Source of the DNA: Christensenella sp. UBA1224
GTDB lineage: Bacteria > Bacillota > Clostridia > Christensenellales > Aristaeellaceae
Direction: 5' to 3'
DNA length: 12,367 nucleotides
NCBI GenBank assembly: GCA_002309235.1
Contig: DBXA01000156.1
Location: forward strand, 1 to 12,367
Positions within the stretch are counted from its first letter, which is position 1; each line of letters opens with the position of its first letter. Both the position numbers and the translations under genes were made by a program. The notes beneath the pieces are model-generated. The model was not told where the DNA came from, ran no database searches, and saw nothing but the letters and a program-made list of their open reading frames with translations. Of the stretch, positions 1 to 6,801 are shown piece by piece.

Positions 1-206
1 CACATCATCATGCCGTAGCTCATACCCTCTGTGCGGGCATCGATATTGCCGGTATCCACCATACAGGCGCTGTCAAGATCTACATCCAGGTATATTTTTT
101 CTTCCGGATCAAAGAAGAGAGTATCAAAACAACGCTGTACCTTTTCCAGGACATCCGCTTCGCTTATACCGATGCGGGCAAATTGATTTGGGTATCTTGT
201 TTCCAT
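1..206 (-). CDS. GH8 reducing-end xylose-releasing exo-oligoxylanase (Rex type), N-terminal part
   Basis: The first 68 codons are in the window and the rest runs off the left edge. The sequence DTGNIDARTEGMSYGMMM (residues 51-68) matches the N-terminal signature of glycoside hydrolase family 8, closest to the Rex subgroup, which removes xylose from the reducing end of xylo-oligosaccharides. In characterised Rex enzymes the Glu of the RTEGMSYG motif is the general acid, here Glu60. The catalytic base lies in the missing part. No signal peptide is visible, which fits a cytoplasmic enzyme acting on imported oligosaccharides. Two ATGs lie at 212 and 206. The AGGAGG at 215-220 is 2 bases from the first and 8 from the second, so 206 is chosen. 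The gene starts 57 bases after the stop of the upstream lipoprotein gene with no terminator between, so co-transcription is possible. The family call is firm. Substrate specificity is inferred from the motif. Confidence 0.85.
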   Translation of the reverse strand, partial: METRYPNQFARIGISEADVLEKVQRCFDTLFFDPEEKIYLDVDLDSACMVDTGNIDARTEGMSYGMMM

Positions 207-262
207 TTTCATGACCTCCTGAGAGATTTGTGTGTTTTGTGTAAGCAGGCAAGGGGAGAGGA

Positions 263-1054
263 TTATTCGCTCCACTCGACCCGGAAGGTTACGGCGACAT
301 CCCCGGATCCGAAGGCTTCCAGAAGTCTATCCCGTGCTGCGCTGTCGATCTTTGCCAGCCTTGTGAAATTCCAAGTGTTCTGATCGTAATAGATCGTGAT
401 CTGATTGCCCTGGTACAGTATAACATCGCCTGGTTTTGTGGTGATCTCGCTGTCAGTGCGGGGCAGGCTCCAGGGGAGAGGGCCAACCTTCTCAAATCCG
501 CCGTAATCGCGCATCCTTACTTCGATCTGCCCGCTGCTGAGCTTTTCGAGAAAAGCCTTGGCAGAGGGATTATCCTCAGGGGCTGCGTAGAATACCTCGC
601 CGTTTGCCTCAATGACGAGTGTCGGCGTTACGGTGACCAGGGCCTCCTGCTCTGTAGTGACGATTGGGCCTTTCCAATCGATGATACCGCCGAATTCATA
701 GATATTTTTGTATCCCATGTCAAACAGCTTCTGTGCCGCCTGTTTGCTGCGGTTGCCGCTGCGGCAGTAGATCAGTATGATCTGATCAGGATCCGGGAGT
801 TCTTCCGGCCTTTCGTCTCCGATGCTCTCATTGGGGATCAGTATGGCTCCCGGGATATGGCCCGCGTCGTATTCATCCTGCCGGCGTACGTCTACTATGA
901 TGTGGCTGTCATCCTGCCGCATCATCTCTCTGGCCTGTTCCGGGCCTATCTTCCTGTAGCTCTCGTATACCATACCGTCTCCATCCAGTTTCAGCGCGCA
1001 GCCTGCGGGAAACAGCAGGGCTGCGGAAAGTACGAGCAAAAGCAGCTTTTTCAT
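263..1054 (-). CDS. Lipoprotein with rhodanese domain fused to a cyclophilin-like domain
   Basis: A 263-residue exported protein. Residues 1-19 form a lipoprotein-type signal peptide (MKKLLLLVLSAALLFPAGC) with the candidate lipidated Cys19. Pro at -3 is not ideal for a lipobox. Residues 35-130 are a rhodanese domain with the DVRRQDEYDAGHIPGA motif and the active-site loop CRSGNRS, so the catalytic Cys97 is present. Such domains carry sulfane sulfur as a persulfide. Residues 148-263 resemble the small bacterial cyclophilin-like domain (the Cyclophil_like family), seen in EDNPSAKAFLEKL, PGDVILYQGNQITIYYD and the closing GSGDVAVTFRVEW. That family has no assigned reaction. The start follows the previous stop by four bases, so its ribosome site lies inside the end of the upstream gene. 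Domain calls are strong. The joint role outside the membrane is unknown. Confidence 0.87.
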   Translation of the reverse strand: MKKLLLLVLSAALLFPAGCALKLDGDGMVYESYRKIGPEQAREMMRQDDSHIIVDVRRQDEYDAGHIPGAILIPNESIGDERPEELPDPDQIILIYCRSGNRSKQAAQKLFDMGYKNIYEFGGIIDWKGPIVTTEQEALVTVTPTLVIEANGEVFYAAPEDNPSAKAFLEKLSSGQIEVRMRDYGGFEKVGPLPWSLPRTDSEITTKPGDVILYQGNQITIYYDQNTWNFTRLAKIDSAARDRLLEAFGSGDVAVTFRVEWSE

Positions 1055-1058
1055 ATGA

Positions 1059-1421
1059 TCAACCTTTCTCCTTACAGAGGGTATACGGGATCCATTTTCC
1101 GTCCTTCAGCGTTTCATAGCATCCCCATTCCGGATTACCGGTATCCCGGCCTTTGACCCGGAGCGGGATAAAGGCATCGTGCTGACACCCCGGGAGAGGA
1201 TCCTCCATATCTGTCCAGCCTCTTTCGTCGATCAGATCGTTCCAATCCGCGTAAAGGTCTTCCAGGGCATCGTATAAGCGATCGGATGAGCAGATGACAG
1301 CGTCAGGCGCGGGATAGCCGAAGAGGTAGAAACCTTCTTCAGCAGCATAGAGCATGATCTTGCATATATCACGCCCGGAGGCATCCTTATGAGGCTCCTT
1401 CAGGTAGGCGTACTTTCTCAT
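1059..1421 (-). CDS. Uncharacterised 120-residue soluble protein
   Basis: I do not recognise a named family. The protein is small and acidic, with no signal peptide or membrane segment. It has five cysteines (20, 44, 79, 101, 116), an acidic amphipathic stretch (DRLYDALEDLYADWNDLIDE, 47-66), and a Gly/Trp-rich C-terminal half with PGCQHDAFIPLRVKGRD (78-93) and PEWGCYETLKDGKW (97-110). The cysteines are not arranged as a classical zinc motif. AAGGAG lies six bases before the ATG, a clear ribosome site. It sits in the same-strand run, 38 bases after the acetyltransferase gene and only four bases before the lipoprotein gene, so it is almost certainly translated from the same message. The reading frame is well supported. 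The function is open. Confidence 0.8.
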   Translation of the reverse strand: MRKYAYLKEPHKDASGRDICKIMLYAAEEGFYLFGYPAPDAVICSSDRLYDALEDLYADWNDLIDERGWTDMEDPLPGCQHDAFIPLRVKGRDTGNPEWGCYETLKDGKWIPYTLCKEKG

Positions 1422-1459
1422 TTGCTTCTCCTTATCCGGTCTTTGAGCTGCACCGTCGA

Positions 1460-1954
1460 TTATCGTTCCAGTACCATCCTGACTTCCGAGACGGTGGTTC
1501 CAAGTGACAGCTCCTGCTTTTTGCCGTCAAAGCGGAAGCCGCATCGCTGATAGAAACGGACGGCCCGTTCGTTTCCCTCGAGCACCCACACCGCTGTTTT
1601 CCGACAGTCGGAAAGTGCTTCAAGCGCTTTCTCCATGAGGGCACGGCCTGTGCCGGTATCATAGTGATCTCTCAGGATATAGATGGCGTAGACTTCACCG
1701 GCATCGGCAAGGTCCTCCGAGCGGCAGGGGCCGTAATCCGCAAAGCCCACGACCCGGTCTCCGTCTTTCGCGACCAGGGAAGGAAAGCCGTTCTCAAACG
1801 CCTTCCGGGCGATCCTTTCGGATGTTTCAAGCTTCCTGCTGTCAAGGTAAATCTGGTCTATCAGACCGGTATAAGCTTCCTTCCACGCCCGGAAGTGCAC
1901 ATAAGCCTTGCCTTTTATCTCATCTTCCGTCTCAAGGCGCTTGATGATGACCAT
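1460..1954 (-). CDS. GNAT-family N-acetyltransferase
   Basis: A 164-residue single-domain protein of normal length for the GNAT fold, which transfers an acetyl group from acetyl-CoA to an amine. The acetyl-CoA pyrophosphate loop is seen at residues 87-105 (strand EVYAIYILRDHYD, then TGTGRAL). Its first glycine position is diverged compared with the common Q/RxxGxG. Motif B follows as VWVLEGNERAVRFYQRCGF (122-140), with Asn128, Ala131 and Tyr135 in the usual places. The N-terminal half carries AYVHFRAWKEAYTGLID, typical of RimI-like small-molecule or protein acetyltransferases. The start is supported by AAGGAGGAGG ending seven bases upstream. The gene begins 27 bases after the stop of the histidine kinase and is probably co-transcribed. 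The substrate cannot be read from the sequence. Confidence 0.9.
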   Translation of the reverse strand: MVIIKRLETEDEIKGKAYVHFRAWKEAYTGLIDQIYLDSRKLETSERIARKAFENGFPSLVAKDGDRVVGFADYGPCRSEDLADAGEVYAIYILRDHYDTGTGRALMEKALEALSDCRKTAVWVLEGNERAVRFYQRCGFRFDGKKQELSLGTTVSEVRMVLER

Positions 1955-1980
1955 ATTGCCGCCTCCTCCTTGAGCGCTGC

Positions 1981-3774
1981 TTATGAATGCGCGTATGCTG
2001 CGAGCGGGAGAGACAGCCGGAATACAGAGCCTTCGCCCAGCCTGCTGTCGACCGTCAGGCTGCCGCCTAATTGTATGCTCATCTCTTTGGCGATAGACAG
2101 CCCAAGGCCGGAGCCTGCTTCCGAATGCGCTTTATCTGCTTTGTAGAAGCGGTCGAAGATATAGGGAAGGTCTTCTTCCGATATGCCGATGCCCGTATCC
2201 GCAACGGAGATAACGAGGTTTCTGCCCCGGGACTCGGCAGAGAGCGTTATCGTACCGCCGTCTTCGGGGGTATATTTGATCGCGTTGTCCAGGAGTATCA
2301 CTAGTATCTCCTCTACGCGATCCGGGTTTGACCATGTGTCGGGTATATCTCCGGGCTCGGGGACCATGCGGAAGCTGAGCCCCTTTTCCGCGGCGGAAGC
2401 CGTGTATTTTTCCCGGATATCGCCAAGGAGCAGGTTCATATCGACCGGGGAGTATTCTATCGTGAGAGTCCCGCTTTGCAGGCGGGAAAGCTCCATCAGG
2501 TCGTTGATCAGCCTGGACAGGCGCATGGTCTCTCTCAGTATGATATCGTAATAGCGCATGCGCGTCTCTTCATTTTTGACGAGACCTTCGCGCATAGGTT
2601 CCACAAGACCTCGCAGCGCGGTGAGAGGCCTTCGCAGCTCATGGGATACGTTCGCGACATATTCTCTCCGCGTAGCCTCCAATTTCTCCGATTGCGTGAC
2701 ATCGTACAGGATGCACAGCGCCCCTGTCACAGTACCGTTTTCGTCGCACAGAGGGCTGACGCGTGACATGATGGCTGAGCCGTTATCCCTGAACGTGCGG
2801 AAAGATGTTTCACCGCCTTTCAGGATGTTGTCCATATCCTCCCAGACCTCAGGGAAGGGGATAAGGGCGAGGCGTTTTGCGTCTATGGAGCCGTCCGAAA
2901 GGGCACGGCTTTTGGAGAACATATGGGCGAGAGCTGTGTTGGTATGGGTGATATTGCCTTCTGTATCGATGGCAGCCATGCCCTCTGACATGCCGTTCAT
3001 CATATCGCGGAGGCGGTTTCGCTCCAGAGTAAGATCCGATATGGAGCCGGAAAGCTCCCGCGCGAGGAAATTCAGGGAACTGGCAAGCTCACCGATCTCG
3101 CCGCCCTGGGAAGCATCTGCCCGCGTAGAGAAATTGCCGGCAGCCATGGAAAGGGCGACTTGGTTCATCTGCCTGAGCGGTCTGGTAAATCTTTCCGTGA
3201 TGACATAGGAGACCAGCACGGCTATGGGGAGGGCGATGAACGCGCTCAGGAGGAGAGCGGAATAAAGGCTGCGGATCGCGGCGGTATTCTCGCGCATAGG
3301 CTCAAAGAGGAGCACAGCGGCTATCACATTACCATCGGAATCGTATACCGGCATGCCTACTTTGATGATGCTTCCGTTGACGAGCTTATAGCGGCGCGGA
3401 GTAGTGACGGCTTGCCCATCCAGTATCCTGCCGAGATCATGGTCAGTCTGGATATCGTAGCCTTCCGCGATATCGCCGGAAGAAAAGATGATATTCCGGT
3501 GAGTGTCGACAACCAGGCAGAAAGCGCCCAGTATACTCCTGTTTTCCTCTTTTTCCATGAGACGATCGAGTCTTTCGGCATTGCCGTCTTCCTCTATGCA
3601 TTCACGTACGAATGCGCCCAAAGCGGCTGCTTTGGGCGTAAGATCCTTTTCACGCAGATCGGCAAATACGGTCTGTATCAGCACCGTATAGCACAGAGTG
3701 GACAGTATGATCATGACTGTCATGCATATGGCGACAGATATGAGTATCCTGCGGACCAGATAGCTTGAATTCAT
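1981..3774 (-). CDS. Membrane sensor histidine kinase (PhoR/WalK-like)
   Basis: A 597-residue sensor kinase. The order is TM1 (about 11-37), an extracellular sensor region (38-165, PAS/Cache-like judging by its GAFCLVVDTHRNIIFSSG pattern), TM2 (168-194), HAMP (195-245), a cytoplasmic PAS domain (255-360), HisKA and HATPase_c. The phospho-acceptor is His378 in NVSHELRRPL. The ATP site shows the N box with Asn497 (LLDNAIKYT), the DTGIG motif (Asp526) and GSGLGLSIAKE. All catalytic parts are present, but the residue at H+4 is Arg382 where Thr or Asn is usual. That position serves the phosphatase activity in HisKA kinases. The start codon overlaps the stop of the response regulator gene (ATGA), with GAGGT six bases upstream, so the two form a cognate pair. 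The signal sensed is not evident. Confidence 0.96.
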   Translation of the reverse strand: MNSSYLVRRILISVAICMTVMIILSTLCYTVLIQTVFADLREKDLTPKAAALGAFVRECIEEDGNAERLDRLMEKEENRSILGAFCLVVDTHRNIIFSSGDIAEGYDIQTDHDLGRILDGQAVTTPRRYKLVNGSIIKVGMPVYDSDGNVIAAVLLFEPMRENTAAIRSLYSALLLSAFIALPIAVLVSYVITERFTRPLRQMNQVALSMAAGNFSTRADASQGGEIGELASSLNFLARELSGSISDLTLERNRLRDMMNGMSEGMAAIDTEGNITHTNTALAHMFSKSRALSDGSIDAKRLALIPFPEVWEDMDNILKGGETSFRTFRDNGSAIMSRVSPLCDENGTVTGALCILYDVTQSEKLEATRREYVANVSHELRRPLTALRGLVEPMREGLVKNEETRMRYYDIILRETMRLSRLINDLMELSRLQSGTLTIEYSPVDMNLLLGDIREKYTASAAEKGLSFRMVPEPGDIPDTWSNPDRVEEILVILLDNAIKYTPEDGGTITLSAESRGRNLVISVADTGIGISEEDLPYIFDRFYKADKAHSEAGSGLGLSIAKEMSIQLGGSLTVDSRLGEGSVFRLSLPLAAYAHS

Positions 3775-4463
3775 TGCTGGACCTCGAACTTATAGCCGAC
3801 ACCGTAAACGGTCTTAAGGCTCCACGGCACGCCCTCCTGAGGCAGTTTTTGCCGGATGCGCTTGATATGGGTATCCACAGTGCGCGTATCACCGAAGAAA
3901 TCATAGCCCCATACGTTGGAGAGTATCTGCTCGCGGCTGAAGACCTGGCCGGCGCTTGCCGTGAGCATGTGGAGGATCTCCACCTCCTTCGGAGTGAAGG
4001 GGATGACCTGGCCGCACGCCTTTACCTGGTAATTGGCAAGATTCACCTCCAGCTGCGGGAACCGGATGATCTGATTGTCTTCCGGAAGAGGTTCCGAGAA
4101 GCGTCGAAGTACCGCACGAATGCGTGCGACGACCTCCCTGGGGCTGAAGGGCTTTACGATGTAATCATCCGCGCCGAGCTCCAGACCGAGTATGCGGTCT
4201 ATCTCCTCACCCTTGGCTGTCAGCATGATGATGGGGATGTGCAGTGTCTGGCGAATGGTGCGGCAGACGTCTATGCCGTTCATCTTAGGCATCATGATAT
4301 CCAGTATCATAAGATCCGGATGCGAAGAAGAGACCATGTCGATGGCCTGCGCGCCGTCATAGGCGGATATGTGCTCGAAGCCTTCGTTATCAAGATACAG
4401 GGAAAGGCTTTCATGAACGACGGGATCATCATCACAGATAAGTATCAGGTTTTTGCCGGGCAT
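3771..4463 (-). CDS. OmpR/PhoB-family response regulator
   Basis: A 230-residue two-domain regulator. The receiver domain (1-122) has the acidic pair Asp11/Asp12, the phospho-acceptor Asp55 in LMILDIMMPKMNG, the switch Thr82 and Lys104 in YIVKPFSPRE. The C-terminal winged helix (about 130-228) has EILHMLTASAGQVFSREQIL and the recognition-helix pattern DTRTVDTHIKRIRQKL, then VYGVGYKFE, all typical of the OmpR/PhoB class that binds tandem direct repeats. Start: AAGGAGGT (4470-4477) ends six bases before the ATG. It is translationally coupled to the kinase gene by a four-base overlap. Similarity is to the PhoP/WalR group, but the context does not reveal its regulon, and I see no repeat box upstream that would prove autoregulation. 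Confidence 0.97.
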   Translation of the reverse strand: MPGKNLILICDDDPVVHESLSLYLDNEGFEHISAYDGAQAIDMVSSSHPDLMILDIMMPKMNGIDVCRTIRQTLHIPIIMLTAKGEEIDRILGLELGADDYIVKPFSPREVVARIRAVLRRFSEPLPEDNQIIRFPQLEVNLANYQVKACGQVIPFTPKEVEILHMLTASAGQVFSREQILSNVWGYDFFGDTRTVDTHIKRIRQKLPQEGVPWSLKTVYGVGYKFEVQQ

Positions 4464-4530
4464 ATCGTTACCTCCTTGCGGTATACATGCATAGAAAAGG
4501 TCAGGGATCGTTTTGTGATCTTCTTTGGAT

Positions 4531-4560
4531 ATTATAACGTGTTATGCGCTTGACCTGCAA
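4531..4560 (-). promoter_or_regulatory. Probable promoter of the two-component operon
   Basis: Read on the minus strand, TTGCAG (4555-4560) is followed after 18 bases by a perfect TATAAT (4531-4536). The -10 box is perfect and the -35 box is weak. The site lies between the htpG terminator and the response regulator start, leaving a leader of about 60 bases. It is the only good -10/-35 pair I see in the 4464-4601 gap. Confidence 0.55.
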
Positions 4561-4601
4561 TATGAAAAAGACAAGATTCAAACCGTGTTCACACCCGGTT
4601 C

Positions 4602-4631
4602 AAAAAAGGGGGCTGTCTCATCAACAGCCCC
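4602..4631 (-). terminator. Intrinsic terminator of htpG
   Basis: On the minus strand, nine bases after the htpG stop codon, GGGGCTGT (4624-4631) pairs perfectly with ACAGCCCC (4609-4616) across a seven-base loop. After one further C comes a run of six T (4602-4607). This separates htpG from the downstream two-component operon on the same strand. Confidence 0.92.
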
Positions 4632-4640
4632 GTTAAGGGA

Positions 4641-6515
4641 TCATTTAGCGATCTTTGTGAGCAGCTCGTTCGAACGCTTCAGGAATGCGACCATGCGCTC
4701 GGATTCAAGCGGCTGCCTTGCCATCTCGGCCAGGTCGTAGATCTGTGCGCAGACCTGAGTGCGCAGATCGTCGTTTTCGGATGAATTATGTATGTATGCA
4801 TACAGGGCATGACGAGTGTTCACGGTGAGCGTGCGCTTTTCCGGCATGCTGAAACCGCCGCCCCAGGCCCTGCTCATCTCAGAATAGCGCCTCATCTGTT
4901 CGTCTACCGTGATGACGGCGGGAATATCTTCCGTCTTAAAGGCGGAAAGCTTCACCTCAAGAGTATCATCGCCGGAGGCCTTGCGGAAGAGCTCTTCCAG
5001 CTGTTTCCGGGCTTCCTCGTCATCGCCTTCCTTTTCAGTCAGGCTTTCGGTCGCTGCATCCACTCGGCGGAAGGAGATGCGCTCCTCTTCCTTTGGCCCA
5101 TACTCCATGAAGGACATGAAGTTGTTGTCGATCAGGGTATCCATGACTACGACATCGCGGCCCTGTTCCTTATAGACATCGATGAGGTGTGCCTGCCTGC
5201 GGGGATCGGATGTATAGAGCACCGTCTTGTCATCGCCGGAGAAATTGGCATCCGAGTATTCCTTGATGGTCATGAACCGGTCATCGCTGGTCTTGAAGAG
5301 GATAGCGTCCTTGACACGCTCGTAGAACTTCTCATCCCTCACGCAGCCGTATTTGACGAAGGGATGGATGTCTCCCCAGTATTTTTCGTAATCCGCGCGT
5401 TTGGTATTGAACTCCGTGATGAGCCTGTCCGCGACCTTGCGCGTGATATAGCTCTGCATACGCTTTACGTAGCCGTCGTTCTGGAGGAAGGAACGGGAAA
5501 CGTTGAGCGGCAGATCCGGACAGTCGATCGCGCCTTTGAGCAGCATCAGGAAATCCGGAATGACTTCTTTTATATTGTCCGCTACGAATACCTGATTGTT
5601 GTAAAGCTTGATCATGCCCTCGTTCGCGGTGAACTCGTTCTTGAGCTTCGGGAAATACAGTATGCCCTTCAGATTAAAGGGGTATTCCGCGTTCAGATGG
5701 ATCCAGAACAAAGGCTCGTCGTAAACGTGGAACACCTTGCGGTAAAATTCCTTATACTCATCCTCCGTGCATTCGGTAGGCTTTTTGGACCAGAGAGGAT
5801 GGGTGTCGTTGATCTGGACGGGTTCCGCCGGGACCTCCACCTGCTCATCCTTATCCTCGCCTTCGCCGCCCTTGGGCACCTTTACGGTCTTTCCTGCTAC
5901 ATCCAGGAAGATGGGAGTGGGCATGAAAGAGCAGTATTTATCGAGCGTCTCACGCACGGTGTACTCTTCGAGGAATTCTTTGGAATCCTCTGCAAGCTTC
6001 ATCGTAACTGTGGTGCCGCGCTGCGTTCTTTCCGAAGGGGTGAGGGTGTATTCCATACCATCCTCGCTCTCCCAGCGGACAGCCTTCGCGCCTTCCGAAT
6101 AGGAGAGAGTATCGATCGTTACGCGCTCCGATACCATGAAGCTGGAATAGAAGCCAAGACCGAAATGGCCGATGATGCCGTTCTTTCCGCCTTCTTCATC
6201 CTTGTATTTTTCGAGGAACTCCTCAGCACCGGAAAAGGCGACCTGGGAAATGTATTTTACGACTTCTTCCTCCGTCATACCTATGCCGTTATCGGTGACG
6301 GAGAGTGTGCCGTTCTCTTTGTCGATGTGTACGGTCACTTTGTATTCATCTGCGGCGGCTTCACCCGTGCGCACAAGGGCAGAGTATTTCGCTATGGCAT
6401 CACAGCCGTTGGATACGATCTCGCGCAGGAAGATATCCTTATCCGAATACAGCCACTTCTTTATGATGGGCATCATGTTTTTCGCGTTGATCGAAATGGT
6501 TCCCTTGTTATCCAT
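4641..6515 (-). CDS. htpG: Molecular chaperone HtpG (bacterial Hsp90)
   Basis: A 624-residue Hsp90, a normal length for bacterial HtpG. The N-terminal ATPase domain has FLREIVSNGCDAI (29-41) with the catalytic Glu32 and Mg-binding Asn36, DNGIGM (75-80), and the glycine-rich lid motif GHFGLGFYSSFMV (116-128). The middle domain has LPLNVSRSFLQ (335-345) with Arg341 and Gln345, which reach the ATP phosphate in this family. A charged insert at about 212-230 and the dimerisation domain follow. SNGCDA replaces the more common SNASDA, and GHFGLGF replaces GQFGVGF. An in-frame ATG 33 bases upstream exists, but GGAGG at 6523-6527 lies seven bases before the ATG at 6515, which also gives the usual family N-terminus. 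Expression is probably heat-inducible through the CIRCE at 6593-6619. Confidence 0.97.
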   Translation of the reverse strand: MDNKGTISINAKNMMPIIKKWLYSDKDIFLREIVSNGCDAIAKYSALVRTGEAAADEYKVTVHIDKENGTLSVTDNGIGMTEEEVVKYISQVAFSGAEEFLEKYKDEEGGKNGIIGHFGLGFYSSFMVSERVTIDTLSYSEGAKAVRWESEDGMEYTLTPSERTQRGTTVTMKLAEDSKEFLEEYTVRETLDKYCSFMPTPIFLDVAGKTVKVPKGGEGEDKDEQVEVPAEPVQINDTHPLWSKKPTECTEDEYKEFYRKVFHVYDEPLFWIHLNAEYPFNLKGILYFPKLKNEFTANEGMIKLYNNQVFVADNIKEVIPDFLMLLKGAIDCPDLPLNVSRSFLQNDGYVKRMQSYITRKVADRLITEFNTKRADYEKYWGDIHPFVKYGCVRDEKFYERVKDAILFKTSDDRFMTIKEYSDANFSGDDKTVLYTSDPRRQAHLIDVYKEQGRDVVVMDTLIDNNFMSFMEYGPKEEERISFRRVDAATESLTEKEGDDEEARKQLEELFRKASGDDTLEVKLSAFKTEDIPAVITVDEQMRRYSEMSRAWGGGFSMPEKRTLTVNTRHALYAYIHNSSENDDLRTQVCAQIYDLAEMARQPLESERMVAFLKRSNELLTKIAK

Positions 6516-6556
6516 AAAAACACCTCCGGATGCTTTTGCATATATCATTTATCGGT

Positions 6557-6585
6557 ATTTTATCGCGGCAGACAGACAATGTCAA
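6557..6585 (-). promoter_or_regulatory. htpG promoter, sigma-A type
   Basis: On the minus strand a perfect TTGACA (6580-6585) is followed after 17 bases by TAAAAT (6557-6562), one mismatch from consensus. The predicted start is near 6550, giving a leader of about 35 bases. No better promoter is seen upstream of the CIRCE. Confidence 0.78.
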
Positions 6586-6592
6586 TAGAAAA

Positions 6593-6619
6593 TTGGCACT
6601 CAAACAAAAAGAGTGCTAA
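6593..6619. promoter_or_regulatory. CIRCE heat-shock operator (HrcA binding site)
   Basis: TTGGCACTC (6593-6601) and GAGTGCTAA (6611-6619) are separated by exactly nine bases. The HrcA consensus is TTAGCACTC, nine bases, GAGTGCTAA, so 17 of 18 arm positions match. The only mismatch is A to G at the third base of the first arm. The element sits seven bases upstream of the -35 box of the htpG promoter and about 110 bases upstream of the divergent foldase promoter, so htpG is the likely target. Confidence 0.93.
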
Positions 6620-6729
6620 CAATTTGCATTTGCGCCACAATCTGATCGATCCCGTCATGGTTATGTGAGGATCGGGTTTCATCCAATGGTATGCCCGATT
6701 GTATGAGGATTAAGTTTCGCTCTATGGAG

Positions 6730-6758
6730 TTGCGCAATCCGGCTATTAGAGGTATAAT
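6730..6758 (+). promoter_or_regulatory. Promoter of the foldase lipoprotein gene
   Basis: TTGCGC (6730-6735) and a perfect TATAAT (6753-6758) are spaced by 17 bases. The predicted start is near 6765, leaving a leader of about 37 bases that contains the ribosome site GAAAGGGAG. The rest of the intergenic region (6620-6729) shows only a weak six-base inverted repeat at 6671-6699. Confidence 0.7.
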
Positions 6759-6801
6759 AATCGTAATTGCGTTTAACCGCTATGAAAGGGAGATATACAT
6801 C

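Noticed and set aside
2558..3768. Long plus-strand open frames opposite the histidine kinase
   Set aside because: Composition-driven shadows. The opposite strand carries every expected kinase domain in one frame.
3765..4553. Plus-strand open frame of 262 residues opposite the response regulator
   Set aside because: Antisense to a firmly identified gene, with no motifs and no upstream ribosome site or promoter.
6516..6548. Upstream start for htpG adding 11 residues
   Set aside because: The extra codons run through the ribosome site at 6523-6527 and the family N-terminus begins at the ATG at 6515.
4788..6668. A 626-residue open frame on the plus strand opposite htpG
   Set aside because: It is the antisense shadow of a certain Hsp90 gene, has no ribosome site and no recognisable domain. 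Its length follows from the codon usage of the real gene.
6671..6699. Inverted repeat ATCGGG / CCCGAT in the htpG-foldase intergenic region
   Set aside because: Only six pairs across a 17-base loop. No T-run and no promoter overlap, so chance is a sufficient explanation.
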